From the NCBI GenBank assembly GCA_947454745.1, contig CANGMV010000055.1, positions 1 through 7,045 of the forward strand: a DNA stretch of 7,045 nt, given 5' to 3'. Shown here piece by piece: positions 1-6,509 of this stretch. Both the position numbers and the translations under genes were made by a program. The notes under the pieces were generated by a model, which did not search any database, had not been told where the DNA came from, and saw nothing but the letters and a program-made list of their open reading frames with translations. The stretch's first letter is position 1, and every line of letters starts with the position of its first letter. This stretch comes from Bacteroidota bacterium. GTDB lineage: Bacteria > Bacteroidota > Bacteroidia > Chitinophagales > Chitinophagaceae.

Positions 1-1243
1 CTCCCATAGTTGTATGTATATAATTATGGGTTAAATGGTGGGTACTAATAAATTGCTCCCAATCGGTTTTATTATCAGTAGGTGCATTACAAATTGCATA
101 CCTACCAATGTTAAGTACATATTGTTTTTCTAGAACACTTATTACGCTATCCATTTTAGGTACTTCTACTTTACAATGTTCACAATTAGGATCATAAAAT
201 ACAATCAGTGTAAATTGATGTTCCTTTGCAAATGCATGCATATCCTGATCGGCATCCGATGTATCCTTTAAAACCATATTCAATGCCGTGTCATATAATT
301 TTTGAGCACTCACTTTGGAAATTTCTGCAATCAGCGTTTCCATTTTTTTCTTATCCAACATTTTGCAAGGTTTGTCCTGCACATATTTTTTTATAAATGC
401 TGCATACCCATCGGCATTATTTATAATGTCTCGATTCTTAAATAATTTTAAACAATAGTCAAACGTATAGCTAAATGCCTTATTATCACAATCAATATTA
501 CGCATTACAGAATCGGCTGCAACCATTACAGAGTCTGACTGTAAAGGATAATAGGAAATATATTCCGTGAGTATTTGTTTTAAATTGGGAGTAAATAATA
601 ACTTAGGTTCTTTATAATTAAATCCTTTAAAAAACTGTTGCCTTGCTATATAGTTTTTCTTAGTTGGTACCGAGGAATCCAATTTATTCAATGCATCAAA
701 ATGAATATATAAGGCATCCTTACTATTCAACTTTTTTAACTGCATAGTTCTAAACTGAATTAACTCTGTGGTTTTAGGTTTTAAGAAATTGGCTTTTTGA
801 GCAAGATTAAATCTTTTCCCCTTGGCTATTTCCTGCGCCAACAAACTATCTAAATTGGAGAGTTTCCTTTCCAGTAATTGGTATTCAATAAATATTTTGT
901 TCTTTGCCTTGTTCGTTACAATAGAGTCCAAATAATTTTCACCATTTAACTCAAATTGTATACTATCCTTGTTCTCTAAAACAAAATACACTTTTTGTTT
1001 AGTTACTGGAAAATATAAATAATAAATGCCGCCCACAATGGGCTTCTTCCATTTTATCGTTGACAATCCATTCTTTAATGAAACTGTATCCTTAGCCAAA
1101 AAATTCTTATCATCAAAAACAACGCCTCTAAAATAAGCAACGCTATCTTTTATATGATTAGCCTTTATTTTTATTTGGTATTGTGCAGAAGCTTGTGTTG
1201 TAATAACGCACGTGATTAAAATCGATAAAATTGCTTTTCTCAT
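1..1243 (-). CDS. Secreted thioredoxin-like protein (DUF4369/DUF5106-like N-terminal part), 3' end off the window
   Basis: I see 414 codons on the minus strand with no stop before the left edge, so the C-terminus is missing. The start chosen is the ATG at 1243-1241, because it opens a clear signal peptide: a basic MRK, a hydrophobic core, and a likely signal peptidase I cut after Ala20 (ASA|Q). Residues of about 22-110 are beta-rich and resemble the DUF4369 domain that precedes thioredoxin folds in Bacteroidota. Residues of about 110-320 are mostly helical and charged, as in DUF5106-type proteins. From about residue 335 a thioredoxin fold begins, with the strand TLIVFYDP leading into the motif CEHC (Cys354 and Cys357) and then KVEVPKM. 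The cis-proline loop lies beyond the edge and cannot be checked. By family, the protein should act in the periplasm or at the envelope as a thiol-disulfide oxidoreductase of the TlpA/ResA kind; its substrate is unknown. It is divergent from the 77-aa gene. I am confident of the fold, but not of the role. Confidence 0.88.
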   Translation of the reverse strand, partial: MRKAILSILITCVITTQASAQYQIKIKANHIKDSVAYFRGVVFDDKNFLAKDTVSLKNGLSTIKWKKPIVGGIYYLYFPVTKQKVYFVLENKDSIQFELNGENYLDSIVTNKAKNKIFIEYQLLERKLSNLDSLLAQEIAKGKRFNLAQKANFLKPKTTELIQFRTMQLKKLNSKDALYIHFDALNKLDSSVPTKKNYIARQQFFKGFNYKEPKLLFTPNLKQILTEYISYYPLQSDSVMVAADSVMRNIDCDNKAFSYTFDYCLKLFKNRDIINNADGYAAFIKKYVQDKPCKMLDKKKMETLIAEISKVSAQKLYDTALNMVLKDTSDADQDMHAFAKEHQFTLIVFYDPNCEHCKVEVPKMDSVISVLEKQYVLNIGRYAICNAPTDNKTDWEQFISTHHLTHNYIHTTMG

Positions 1244-1247
1244 GCAT

Positions 1248-1255
1248 CAAAAGTA
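1248..1255 (-). promoter_or_regulatory. Bacteroidetes -7 promoter box (TACTTTTG) for the thioredoxin-like gene
   Basis: The minus strand reads TACTTTTG, an exact match to the Bacteroidetes sigma-A -7 consensus TAnnTTTG. It ends only 4 nt before the ATG at 1243, so if it is used, transcription would start at or next to the start codon and the mRNA would be leaderless or nearly so. No good -33 (TTTG) match is seen at the usual spacing; the closest is a CTG 19 nt upstream. The box lies in an 11-bp block (TGCTACTTTTG) that recurs exactly before the response regulator gene, which supports a real function. Confidence 0.5.
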
Positions 1256-1282
1256 GCACTCGAAAACTAAATAACAGTGTAG

Positions 1283-1299
1283 TAGAATTAATTCTATTT
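1283..1299. promoter_or_regulatory. Candidate operator, copy 1: palindrome TAGAATTAATTCTA followed by TTT
   Basis: Positions 1283-1296 form a perfect 14-bp palindrome. The 17-bp sequence TAGAATTAATTCTATTT (1283-1299) is repeated exactly at 5292-5308, in the other divergent intergenic region. Its centre (1289.5) is about 45 bp upstream of the transcription start expected from the minus-strand box at 1248-1255, a usual place for an activator. It also lies about 98 bp before the plus-strand 77-aa gene. A dimeric regulator site is the natural reading. The nearby NarL-type response regulator is the most obvious candidate ligand, but this is inference. Confidence 0.6.
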
Positions 1300-1387
1300 A
1301 TTAAATCCATAATAACTAGACATTATTCTTTGTATGAAGTATTAAAATATTTTAAATTACAAATATGAAATCAAAGCAAACTTTGCT

Positions 1388-1621
1388 ATGTTAAAGATTA
1401 CTGAAAATGTAATTGACGGTATTTTAGAAATTATATTACCAGCACAACATCATGCAGCTTGGAAATACAAAATTGTATGTACTAAAGGCGATGTTAAATT
1501 ACAAGGAAATATAACCGGCTTTACACAACGAACTTGCCTATATGTTGGAGATTTGAAAAAAGGGAAATACGAGTTTGTAATGGATGATGAGCGAATTGTT
1601 ATGCCTTTTACAATTGGTTAA
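1388..1621 (+). CDS. Small 77-aa protein resembling a stand-alone type IX sorting-domain fold; function unknown
   Basis: I do not recognise a named family with certainty. The whole protein looks like alternating beta strands. Its order of features resembles the type IX secretion C-terminal sorting domain (Por_Secre_tail): a strand ILEIILP, a strand KYKIVCTKGDV, a strand around TCLYVGDL, the turn and strand KKGKYEFVM (matching the family's L-x-x-G-x-Y pattern), and a final strand MPFTIG. Unlike sorting domains, it is not attached to a cargo protein and has no signal peptide, so as it stands it should stay in the cytoplasm. The start at 1388 is the only in-frame ATG upstream of the conserved-looking part, and no Shine-Dalgarno sequence is visible. 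The gene is divergent from the thioredoxin-like gene, with a palindrome between them. Its last 14 bp overlap the end of the kinase gene tail-to-tail. It could also be an unrelated small beta-sandwich protein. Confidence 0.65.
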   Translation: MLKITENVIDGILEIILPAQHHAAWKYKIVCTKGDVKLQGNITGFTQRTCLYVGDLKKGKYEFVMDDERIVMPFTIG

Positions 1622-4600
1622 AATACAATTTAACAGTTGTGCCTTTACCTTCAACTGAATTAATTTCAATTTTTGCTTTCATTAAAGCAACTAGGCTTCT
1701 TATAATTTGATACCCTACTCCATTTCCTGTTTTATATTTAGGTAAGTTTTCAACCTCATCCTTACTCTTTCCTGTTACTAAATATTTAGCCATTGAATTA
1801 CTCATTCCTTTGCCTGTATCTTGAATGATGATAGTAAAATCACTCTTATTTGTTATGATAGATATACTAATATTCCCCTTATTGGTTGACCTTAATGAAT
1901 TCATTACAATATTATACAACAAGACCCTTAATTGCTCGGGCCAATTTATTACTATAGTTTCTGGCGGAATAGTATTTAACAATTGTACATCACAGTTTTG
2001 TTTAAAAGGATCTACAAATTCTAATAAATTATTTACCAATAAGTGTAAATCAAAATTTTGTTTAGGAGGCAACTGTTCCAAACTTTCAAACTTAACCCAG
2101 TTCAACATATTCGCTGTCTGATATTCCAATTCCTTTGTAGTGGAAGAGATTTGCTGTATAGATTTTTTAGCATTGGGATCCTGTATTTGATTTACTAAAT
2201 TGTCGGCAGTTATATGTAAATACTTTAAAGGAGTTAAAATATCATGATTCATTATCGCAATAACTTGATCCTTGGCTTGATTTCGTTTTGTAAGCCTCGC
2301 ATTCATAGTTCTTATGGAATGTGTTTTGTTTAAAACCTCATTCTCTAATTCGGCCTGTTTTCGACGATACATAATCACCCTTAATTTAATATATAAATAA
2401 ATTAAACTAGTCAAGCAACCTATGTAAAATAATATCATGAAGGGATTTAGATACCATGGAAAATCAACGTAAAAATTAATCTCTTGTGTTTCCCATTTTT
2501 TATTATTAGAACTTCTAATTCTTATATTTAATTTATGTGCACCAAAACTTGGATTACCGATATTAATATTCGTATTTAAAATACCTAATCTAACCCATGG
2601 ATCATTGTCAGACTTATATTCAAACATAAAATCCTCCTGCGACAACATACCAGAAACCCCAAATTGAAGTTCTAAATATTTTATATTTGAAGGAAGATTA
2701 TGATCAAGTATTTCAGGAACGTTTACTATATTATTGATCACCACTTTATCTAAAAAAGCTTTTGGTATAACTTTTGAATCAGACAATTGTTTAGGATCAA
2801 ACTGAATAAGCCCGTCAATTCCTGGTATAGATATTAACCCGTTTGGCAACTTAATTGCACAAGGATTACAACCACCATTCATTTCCAAAACATCAATTCC
2901 ATCTAACTTGCCATAATACTTATATGCTATATTCCCTGGTCCTTTTTCCCAAAAATCAATCAAGGCTTTAGCAGGCGACATAAATAAACCTTTATTGGTA
3001 GTGGCCCAAATTCGATCTTGTTCATCTAGAATAAAACAATGGGTGAAGTTTAAATATTTATTTGGATCTAACGGGATGTGTTTTATAATTCCATCTTTGA
3101 ACATGTATACACCACTACCATAAGTGCCAATTAAATAATACCCTCTTAAGTTATAAATAGCCCTGAAATTTGCACCATTTTTGTCTCGAAAAATACGCTT
3201 AAAACTATTTGCCGAAATAGTATATTTATAAAGACCATCCGATGTGGTAACTAATATTTCATTATTGTTTATTTTTTCACACTGATAGCTCATAAAACCA
3301 ACAGGAGTTTTAACAAAATGCAATTTCATTTTCCATTTACCATGAAGTGTCTTAGACCCAATTCCCATTACACTAAAAGAATAAATAGTGCTATCCACTT
3401 GAATAAAACTATTTCTATCATGCTCAATGTCATTTGAAATTTGAGCAATTCTATCCTTTAATAAATCATACTCGACAATTCCATCAGAATTGGTCATCAA
3501 CAATTGATGTTCAGAAGTAGTATAGGTATTCGTAGCAGCAGGGCGATAAAACACCAATGGGCCATTTTTGGTAGCATTACCAAAAAGTTGTCCACTATTG
3601 GATTGTATATTGCCATTGGATAGCAAAACCTGAGCATACACTGCCGAACTATTTGTAGCATTATAGTCAAATGGCATTATTCTTGTAAAATAACTAGGTC
3701 GTCCAATTAACAACCCCCGATTATCCGTTCCTAAATAAATTGTGTTTGTAATTATATCCATTTGCATAAAATGAATAAATTCACTATTGGGAAGTTGATC
3801 GGTAATTATTTTAAACTCTATTCCATTTAACCCAATTATTACCTTGTATAAGAAATTGGCATTTAATAAATAAACTTCATCTTTGCCGTTTTGAAAAACT
3901 TGTAAACCGCCAGATAGTTTATTTACATTTACCGGCAGCAATCCTTTCGATGTTCGATTCTCAAATTGAACGACCCCTTTTTTTTCAGTAACCAATTCTT
4001 TTATTTTACCTATTTCGTCTATAATAAAGAACCGATCCTGTAAGACAAAACCTTGTTCCTTATTTTTGAAAAAAGTAAGTGAATCAAATTCGCCCGAATT
4101 GTATTTATAAAATTTAGACTCCCTTAGTCCTTCTAAAAAAGCATAATAGGAATCCTTAACTTTAAAATCCTTATTTGAAATACTAATTTTTTGACCTTTA
4201 TAATTTGTATTCTTTAGTCCATATTTATAATTTAAATACTCATTGGTATAATTAATCTTCAAACTTGAAGATTCTTTTACTGGCCGATTATTTTGTATAT
4301 AAAAAACGGATTCATCCAAGAACCTTCCAAATATGGTTCCATCTTGTTTTCTATTAATTGATACGATCCTACCATTGTAATTTACAGAAGCTTCATTGTC
4401 ACCAAAGGTTTGAAAACTATGGCCATTGTATCTTACCAATCCCGATTCGGTAGCTACCCATAAAAAACGATTCAGATCATCGAACTGAACGCCCTTAATG
4501 GTGTTGGCAGGCAAACCATTTTCGGTGTTGATCCTTTCAAAGGAATACTTTAGTTGCGCGTGTGAGACATTAGGATAGATAACTCCTATTGCTAAAAAAA

Positions 4601-4640
4601 GAATAAAAAAATACTGCTTAATAGCTAATTTGATGTACAT
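1608..4640 (-). CDS. Sensor histidine kinase with periplasmic Reg_prop/Y_Y_Y sensor
   Basis: This 1010-aa membrane kinase should sense an envelope or extracellular signal and phosphorylate the regulator encoded just upstream. A signal peptide covers residues 1-28 (SHA|Q). Residues of about 30-625 form a degenerate beta-propeller region. The clearest Reg_prop repeat is at about 34-79 (NGLP, then FLWVATESGLVRYNG); another is at about 525-556 (RIWATTNKGLF). A Y_Y_Y domain spans about 650-727, followed by one membrane helix at about 733-752 and a coiled segment. The HisKA domain has the H-box NHDILTPL with phosphoacceptor His799. The ATPase domain shows the N-box Asn910/Asn914, the G1 box DTGKG (941-945), the G2 box GNGVG (972-976) and GKGTT (998-1002). 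There is no fused receiver or AraC domain, so it is a classical kinase and not a one-protein hybrid (HTCS). The start codon lies inside the regulator gene (23-bp overlap), so translation is probably coupled. The propeller loops carry a CNPC motif (Cys591, Cys594). The ligand is unknown. Confidence 0.93.
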   Translation of the reverse strand: MYIKLAIKQYFFILFLAIGVIYPNVSHAQLKYSFERINTENGLPANTIKGVQFDDLNRFLWVATESGLVRYNGHSFQTFGDNEASVNYNGRIVSINRKQDGTIFGRFLDESVFYIQNNRPVKESSSLKINYTNEYLNYKYGLKNTNYKGQKISISNKDFKVKDSYYAFLEGLRESKFYKYNSGEFDSLTFFKNKEQGFVLQDRFFIIDEIGKIKELVTEKKGVVQFENRTSKGLLPVNVNKLSGGLQVFQNGKDEVYLLNANFLYKVIIGLNGIEFKIITDQLPNSEFIHFMQMDIITNTIYLGTDNRGLLIGRPSYFTRIMPFDYNATNSSAVYAQVLLSNGNIQSNSGQLFGNATKNGPLVFYRPAATNTYTTSEHQLLMTNSDGIVEYDLLKDRIAQISNDIEHDRNSFIQVDSTIYSFSVMGIGSKTLHGKWKMKLHFVKTPVGFMSYQCEKINNNEILVTTSDGLYKYTISANSFKRIFRDKNGANFRAIYNLRGYYLIGTYGSGVYMFKDGIIKHIPLDPNKYLNFTHCFILDEQDRIWATTNKGLFMSPAKALIDFWEKGPGNIAYKYYGKLDGIDVLEMNGGCNPCAIKLPNGLISIPGIDGLIQFDPKQLSDSKVIPKAFLDKVVINNIVNVPEILDHNLPSNIKYLELQFGVSGMLSQEDFMFEYKSDNDPWVRLGILNTNINIGNPSFGAHKLNIRIRSSNNKKWETQEINFYVDFPWYLNPFMILFYIGCLTSLIYLYIKLRVIMYRRKQAELENEVLNKTHSIRTMNARLTKRNQAKDQVIAIMNHDILTPLKYLHITADNLVNQIQDPNAKKSIQQISSTTKELEYQTANMLNWVKFESLEQLPPKQNFDLHLLVNNLLEFVDPFKQNCDVQLLNTIPPETIVINWPEQLRVLLYNIVMNSLRSTNKGNISISIITNKSDFTIIIQDTGKGMSNSMAKYLVTGKSKDEVENLPKYKTGNGVGYQIIRSLVALMKAKIEINSVEGKGTTVKLYFNQL

Positions 4641-5223
4641 GCGCTAATTGCAAAAGATGGGTAAATGACTCCGCTTTTACTTTTTCAAATATAACCGATT
4701 TTATAGTTGAAATAGTGTTCATTTTTAACCCTAACATGGTGCTAATTTCCTTGGTACGATAGCCATTCAATAAATAATGTAATACCTCAAGTTCCCTTAC
4801 TGCTAAAGTGGAAAAAGGATTTACTTCATTCTCAATTACTTTAGAGAAACTCAATGGCACCCCTTTAATAAAGGACTCTAAATGAAAATTCAATTCATTC
4901 TCCGAAACCCCTTTATGCAAATAAGAATGAATATGGTACTTTTTAAGAATCTTCCCATACACTTCAATAGGTTGCATGGAATGTATTAATATAGACATTT
5001 TAGGATAGAGATTATTGATATTTTCAATTATCTCCAATGAATTTCCGTCAGGTAATATAATATCCAATATCAAATGCGTATAAGTTTCAGTTTGCAATTG
5101 CTGCATTAATTGCGCACAATTACTCACTTCGTCTGTCACTCCATTATGATATTTTTTAAGAATTGCACTTAAGCCCATTCTCACAATACTATGATCGTCG
5201 GCTATGATTACCCTGGTTTCCAT
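4618..5223 (-). CDS. NarL/FixJ-type (LuxR HTH) response regulator
   Basis: This 201-aa protein is the likely partner of the kinase it overlaps by 23 bp, and it is transcribed first. The N-terminal receiver domain (about 1-120) has all the expected residues: acidic Asp9-Asp10, phosphoacceptor Asp54 in LILDIILPDG, Ser82 at the Thr/Ser switch position, and Lys104 in LHKG. The C-terminal domain (about 135-198) is a LuxR-type helix-turn-helix, with RELEVLHYLLNGYRTKEIS followed by the recognition helix region MNTISTIKSVIFEKV. The length is normal for the NarL/FixJ family. Once phosphorylated it should dimerise and bind DNA as a transcription factor. The 14-bp palindrome upstream of its own gene, repeated before the thioredoxin-like gene, is a plausible target (inference). 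The start at 5223 gives the canonical VIIADDH opening. No Shine-Dalgarno sequence is evident. Confidence 0.95.
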   Translation of the reverse strand: METRVIIADDHSIVRMGLSAILKKYHNGVTDEVSNCAQLMQQLQTETYTHLILDIILPDGNSLEIIENINNLYPKMSILIHSMQPIEVYGKILKKYHIHSYLHKGVSENELNFHLESFIKGVPLSFSKVIENEVNPFSTLAVRELEVLHYLLNGYRTKEISTMLGLKMNTISTIKSVIFEKVKAESFTHLLQLAHVHQISY

Positions 5224-5245
5224 TTGATTTTTAAGCTAGTAGACC

Positions 5246-5253
5246 CAAAAGTA
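5246..5253 (-). promoter_or_regulatory. Bacteroidetes -7 promoter box (TACTTTTG) for the regulator-kinase operon
   Basis: The minus strand reads TACTTTTG, an exact TAnnTTTG match, ending 22 nt before the ATG at 5223. This predicts a short leader of roughly 18 nt. The three bases before it (TGC) also match those before the thioredoxin-like gene's box, giving an identical 11-bp block. No convincing -33 TTTG is seen at the normal spacing, which would fit a promoter that depends on an activator, though this is only suggestive. Confidence 0.55.
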
Positions 5254-5275
5254 GCAAAGTATTCGCGTAAAGTGT

Positions 5276-5289
5276 ATGCGTTACCGCAT
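5276..5289. repeat. Short GC-rich inverted repeat ATGCG-TTAC-CGCAT
   Basis: Two 5-bp arms (5276-5280 and 5285-5289) flank a 4-nt centre. The element stands out as GC-rich in an AT-rich intergenic region and lies between the palindrome and the regulator promoter box. It could be a second protein-binding site. It is too short, and lacks a T-run, to be a terminator. No copy is seen in the 1244-1387 region. Confidence 0.35.
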
Positions 5290-5291
5290 CC

Positions 5292-5308
5292 TAGAATTAA
5301 TTCTATTT
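5292..5308. promoter_or_regulatory. Candidate operator, copy 2: palindrome TAGAATTAATTCTA followed by TTT
   Basis: Positions 5292-5305 form the same perfect 14-bp palindrome as at 1283-1296, and the 17-bp match continues to 5308. Its centre (5298.5) is about 56 bp upstream of the start expected from the minus-strand box at 5246-5253. That is 11 bp further than at copy 1, or about one DNA turn. It is also upstream of the rlmH promoter, about 68 bp before the expected plus-strand start, so effects in that direction are possible. Autoregulation by the response regulator is the simplest proposal. Confidence 0.6.
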
Positions 5309-5330
5309 TTTACCCTTTTGTTGTAAATTG

Positions 5331-5359
5331 TTGAAAATCTACTATTTAAACTAATTTTG
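5331..5359 (+). promoter_or_regulatory. Promoter of rlmH-rhomboid operon (TTG ... TAATTTTG)
   Basis: The -7 box TAATTTTG at 5352-5359 matches TAnnTTTG exactly. A TTG at 5331-5333 (with another at 5328-5330) lies 18-21 nt upstream, in line with the Bacteroidetes -33 element. The predicted start is near 5363, leaving a leader of about a dozen bases before the ATG at 5376. Confidence 0.6.
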
Positions 5360-5375
5360 AATCACAAAATTTGTA

Positions 5376-5840
5376 ATGAAATTAAGTATATGGTCCGTTG
5401 GAAAAGCCAATGAATCCTACATAAAAGAAGGTGTGGATCAATTCACCAAGCGTATTGGACATTATTATCCAATCGACTGGCAATTGATTATCCCAAGTAA
5501 ACTCACCGAACCTATTCAAATTAAAAAGGCCGAAGCGGCTAGCATTTTAAAAGCATTAGCTCCTACCGATGTATTGATCTTATTGGATGAAAAAGGAAAA
5601 ATGTTAAGTTCCCCTGGACTTGCAAAATTGATTCAACAAAAAGCCAATCAAAGTGCGCAACGCATGGTATTTTTAATTGGTGGCGCTTATGGTGTAGATG
5701 ATGAAATAAAATCAAGAGCCAATTTTACTTGGAGTATTTCCGAATTGGTATTCCCACATATGTTGGTTCGGTTATTATTAGCCGAACAAGTTTACCGTGC
5801 TTGTAGCATTTTAGCGAACGAAAAATATCATCACGAATAA
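5376..5840 (+). CDS. rlmH: 23S rRNA (pseudouridine(1915)-N3)-methyltransferase RlmH
   Basis: RlmH uses S-adenosylmethionine to methylate pseudouridine 1915 in helix 69 of 23S rRNA on assembled 70S ribosomes. It is a small SPOUT-class (trefoil-knot) enzyme that works as a dimer in the cytoplasm. The 154-aa length is normal for the family. Typical features are the opening MKLSIWSVGK, the LLDEKGKMLSS segment (69-79), the SAM-binding knot loop FLIGGAYGVDDE (99-110), and the C-terminal block with FPHMLVRLLLAEQVYRA (126-142) ending in the family signature YHHE, matching the usual YH(K/H) end. The start gives the canonical N-terminus. It is followed after 27 nt by the rhomboid gene, so the two are probably co-transcribed from the promoter at 5331-5359. 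Nothing unusual is seen in it. Confidence 0.97.
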   Translation: MKLSIWSVGKANESYIKEGVDQFTKRIGHYYPIDWQLIIPSKLTEPIQIKKAEAASILKALAPTDVLILLDEKGKMLSSPGLAKLIQQKANQSAQRMVFLIGGAYGVDDEIKSRANFTWSISELVFPHMLVRLLLAEQVYRACSILANEKYHHE

Positions 5841-5867
5841 ACGCATTTAATCCCCTAAAACATTTAC

Positions 5868-6509
5868 ATGTCTATTACGCTTATCATCATTATTATTACC
5901 GTTGCGGTTTCCTTATTGGCCATGAACAATGAAGCCCTTATGGATAAATTTATATTTCATCCTTATTCTGTGGCACGCGATCCACAACAATGGTATCGTG
6001 CAGTAACCTGTGGTTTTATTCATGCCGATTTTATGCACCTTGCCTTTAACATGTTTTCCTTTTATATGTTTGGGGATTATGTTGAGCAATTTTTTGGAAT
6101 GATCTTTGGCCCAACTGGCCGATTCTTCTATTTGCTTTTGTATGTTTCTTCCTTAGTTGTATGTATTGTTCCTACCTATCATGACCATAAAAAACAATAC
6201 AACTACCATAGCTTAGGCGCATCTGGTGCCGTATCGGCCATTGTATTTGCCGGTATCTTTTTACAACCCACTATGCAAATTGGCTTTTTCTTTATCCCTC
6301 CGATTATTCCTGGCTTTGTTTTCGGCCCAATATATTTAGCGCTTACTGTTTACCTTTCTAAAAAAGGAGGTGGTTCCATTAACCATAGTGCGCATTTATG
6401 GGGTTCCTTATATGGCGTGGTCTTTTTATTAATCGCTTCTCGTTTTGCTGGAAATTATGATGCATTGGGAACCTTCGTGGAACAGATCAAAATGTACTTT
6501 GGAAAATAA
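5868..6509 (+). CDS. Rhomboid family intramembrane serine protease
   Basis: This 213-aa membrane protein should cleave transmembrane segments of other membrane proteins inside the bilayer; its substrates are unknown. It shows about six hydrophobic segments, at roughly 1-20, 55-76, 85-103, 115-134, 143-164 and 176-193. The catalytic features of GlpG-like rhomboids are intact: HADFMHLAFN (52-61), supplying His57 and Asn61 near the oxyanion hole; GASG (117-120) with nucleophile Ser119; and AHLWGSLYG with catalytic His176. It is a minimal form without extra cytosolic domains. It follows rlmH in the same direction with a 27-nt gap and no promoter of its own in that gap. Its last 23 bp overlap the convergent tilS gene, so there is no room for a separate terminator between them. 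Confidence 0.95.
   Translation: MSITLIIIIITVAVSLLAMNNEALMDKFIFHPYSVARDPQQWYRAVTCGFIHADFMHLAFNMFSFYMFGDYVEQFFGMIFGPTGRFFYLLLYVSSLVVCIVPTYHDHKKQYNYHSLGASGAVSAIVFAGIFLQPTMQIGFFFIPPIIPGFVFGPIYLALTVYLSKKGGGSINHSAHLWGSLYGVVFLLIASRFAGNYDALGTFVEQIKMYFGK

Noticed and set aside
1208..1243. Lipoprotein signal at Cys12 of the thioredoxin-like protein
   Set aside because: The residues before Cys12 (LIT) fit a lipobox poorly and would give a very short signal. The ASA|Q site after residue 20 fits signal peptidase I better.
1324..1332. TATTCTTTG as a -7 box for the 77-aa gene
   Set aside because: It has three bases instead of two between TA and TTTG, and no -33 partner. No clear promoter for this gene can be claimed.
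1365..1394. Nine-codon open frame (MKSKQTLLC) overlapping the start of the 77-aa gene
   Set aside because: It could be a regulatory upstream frame, but there is no ribosome-binding signal or any other support; a chance ATG is as likely.
1656..1668. TGAATTAATTTCA, similar to the shared palindrome
   Set aside because: It is an imperfect match inside the kinase coding region, which explains the sequence.
1825..2121. 98-codon open frame on the plus strand
   Set aside because: It lies entirely antisense to the ATPase and HisKA region of the kinase, whose motifs are all intact, so it is a shadow frame.
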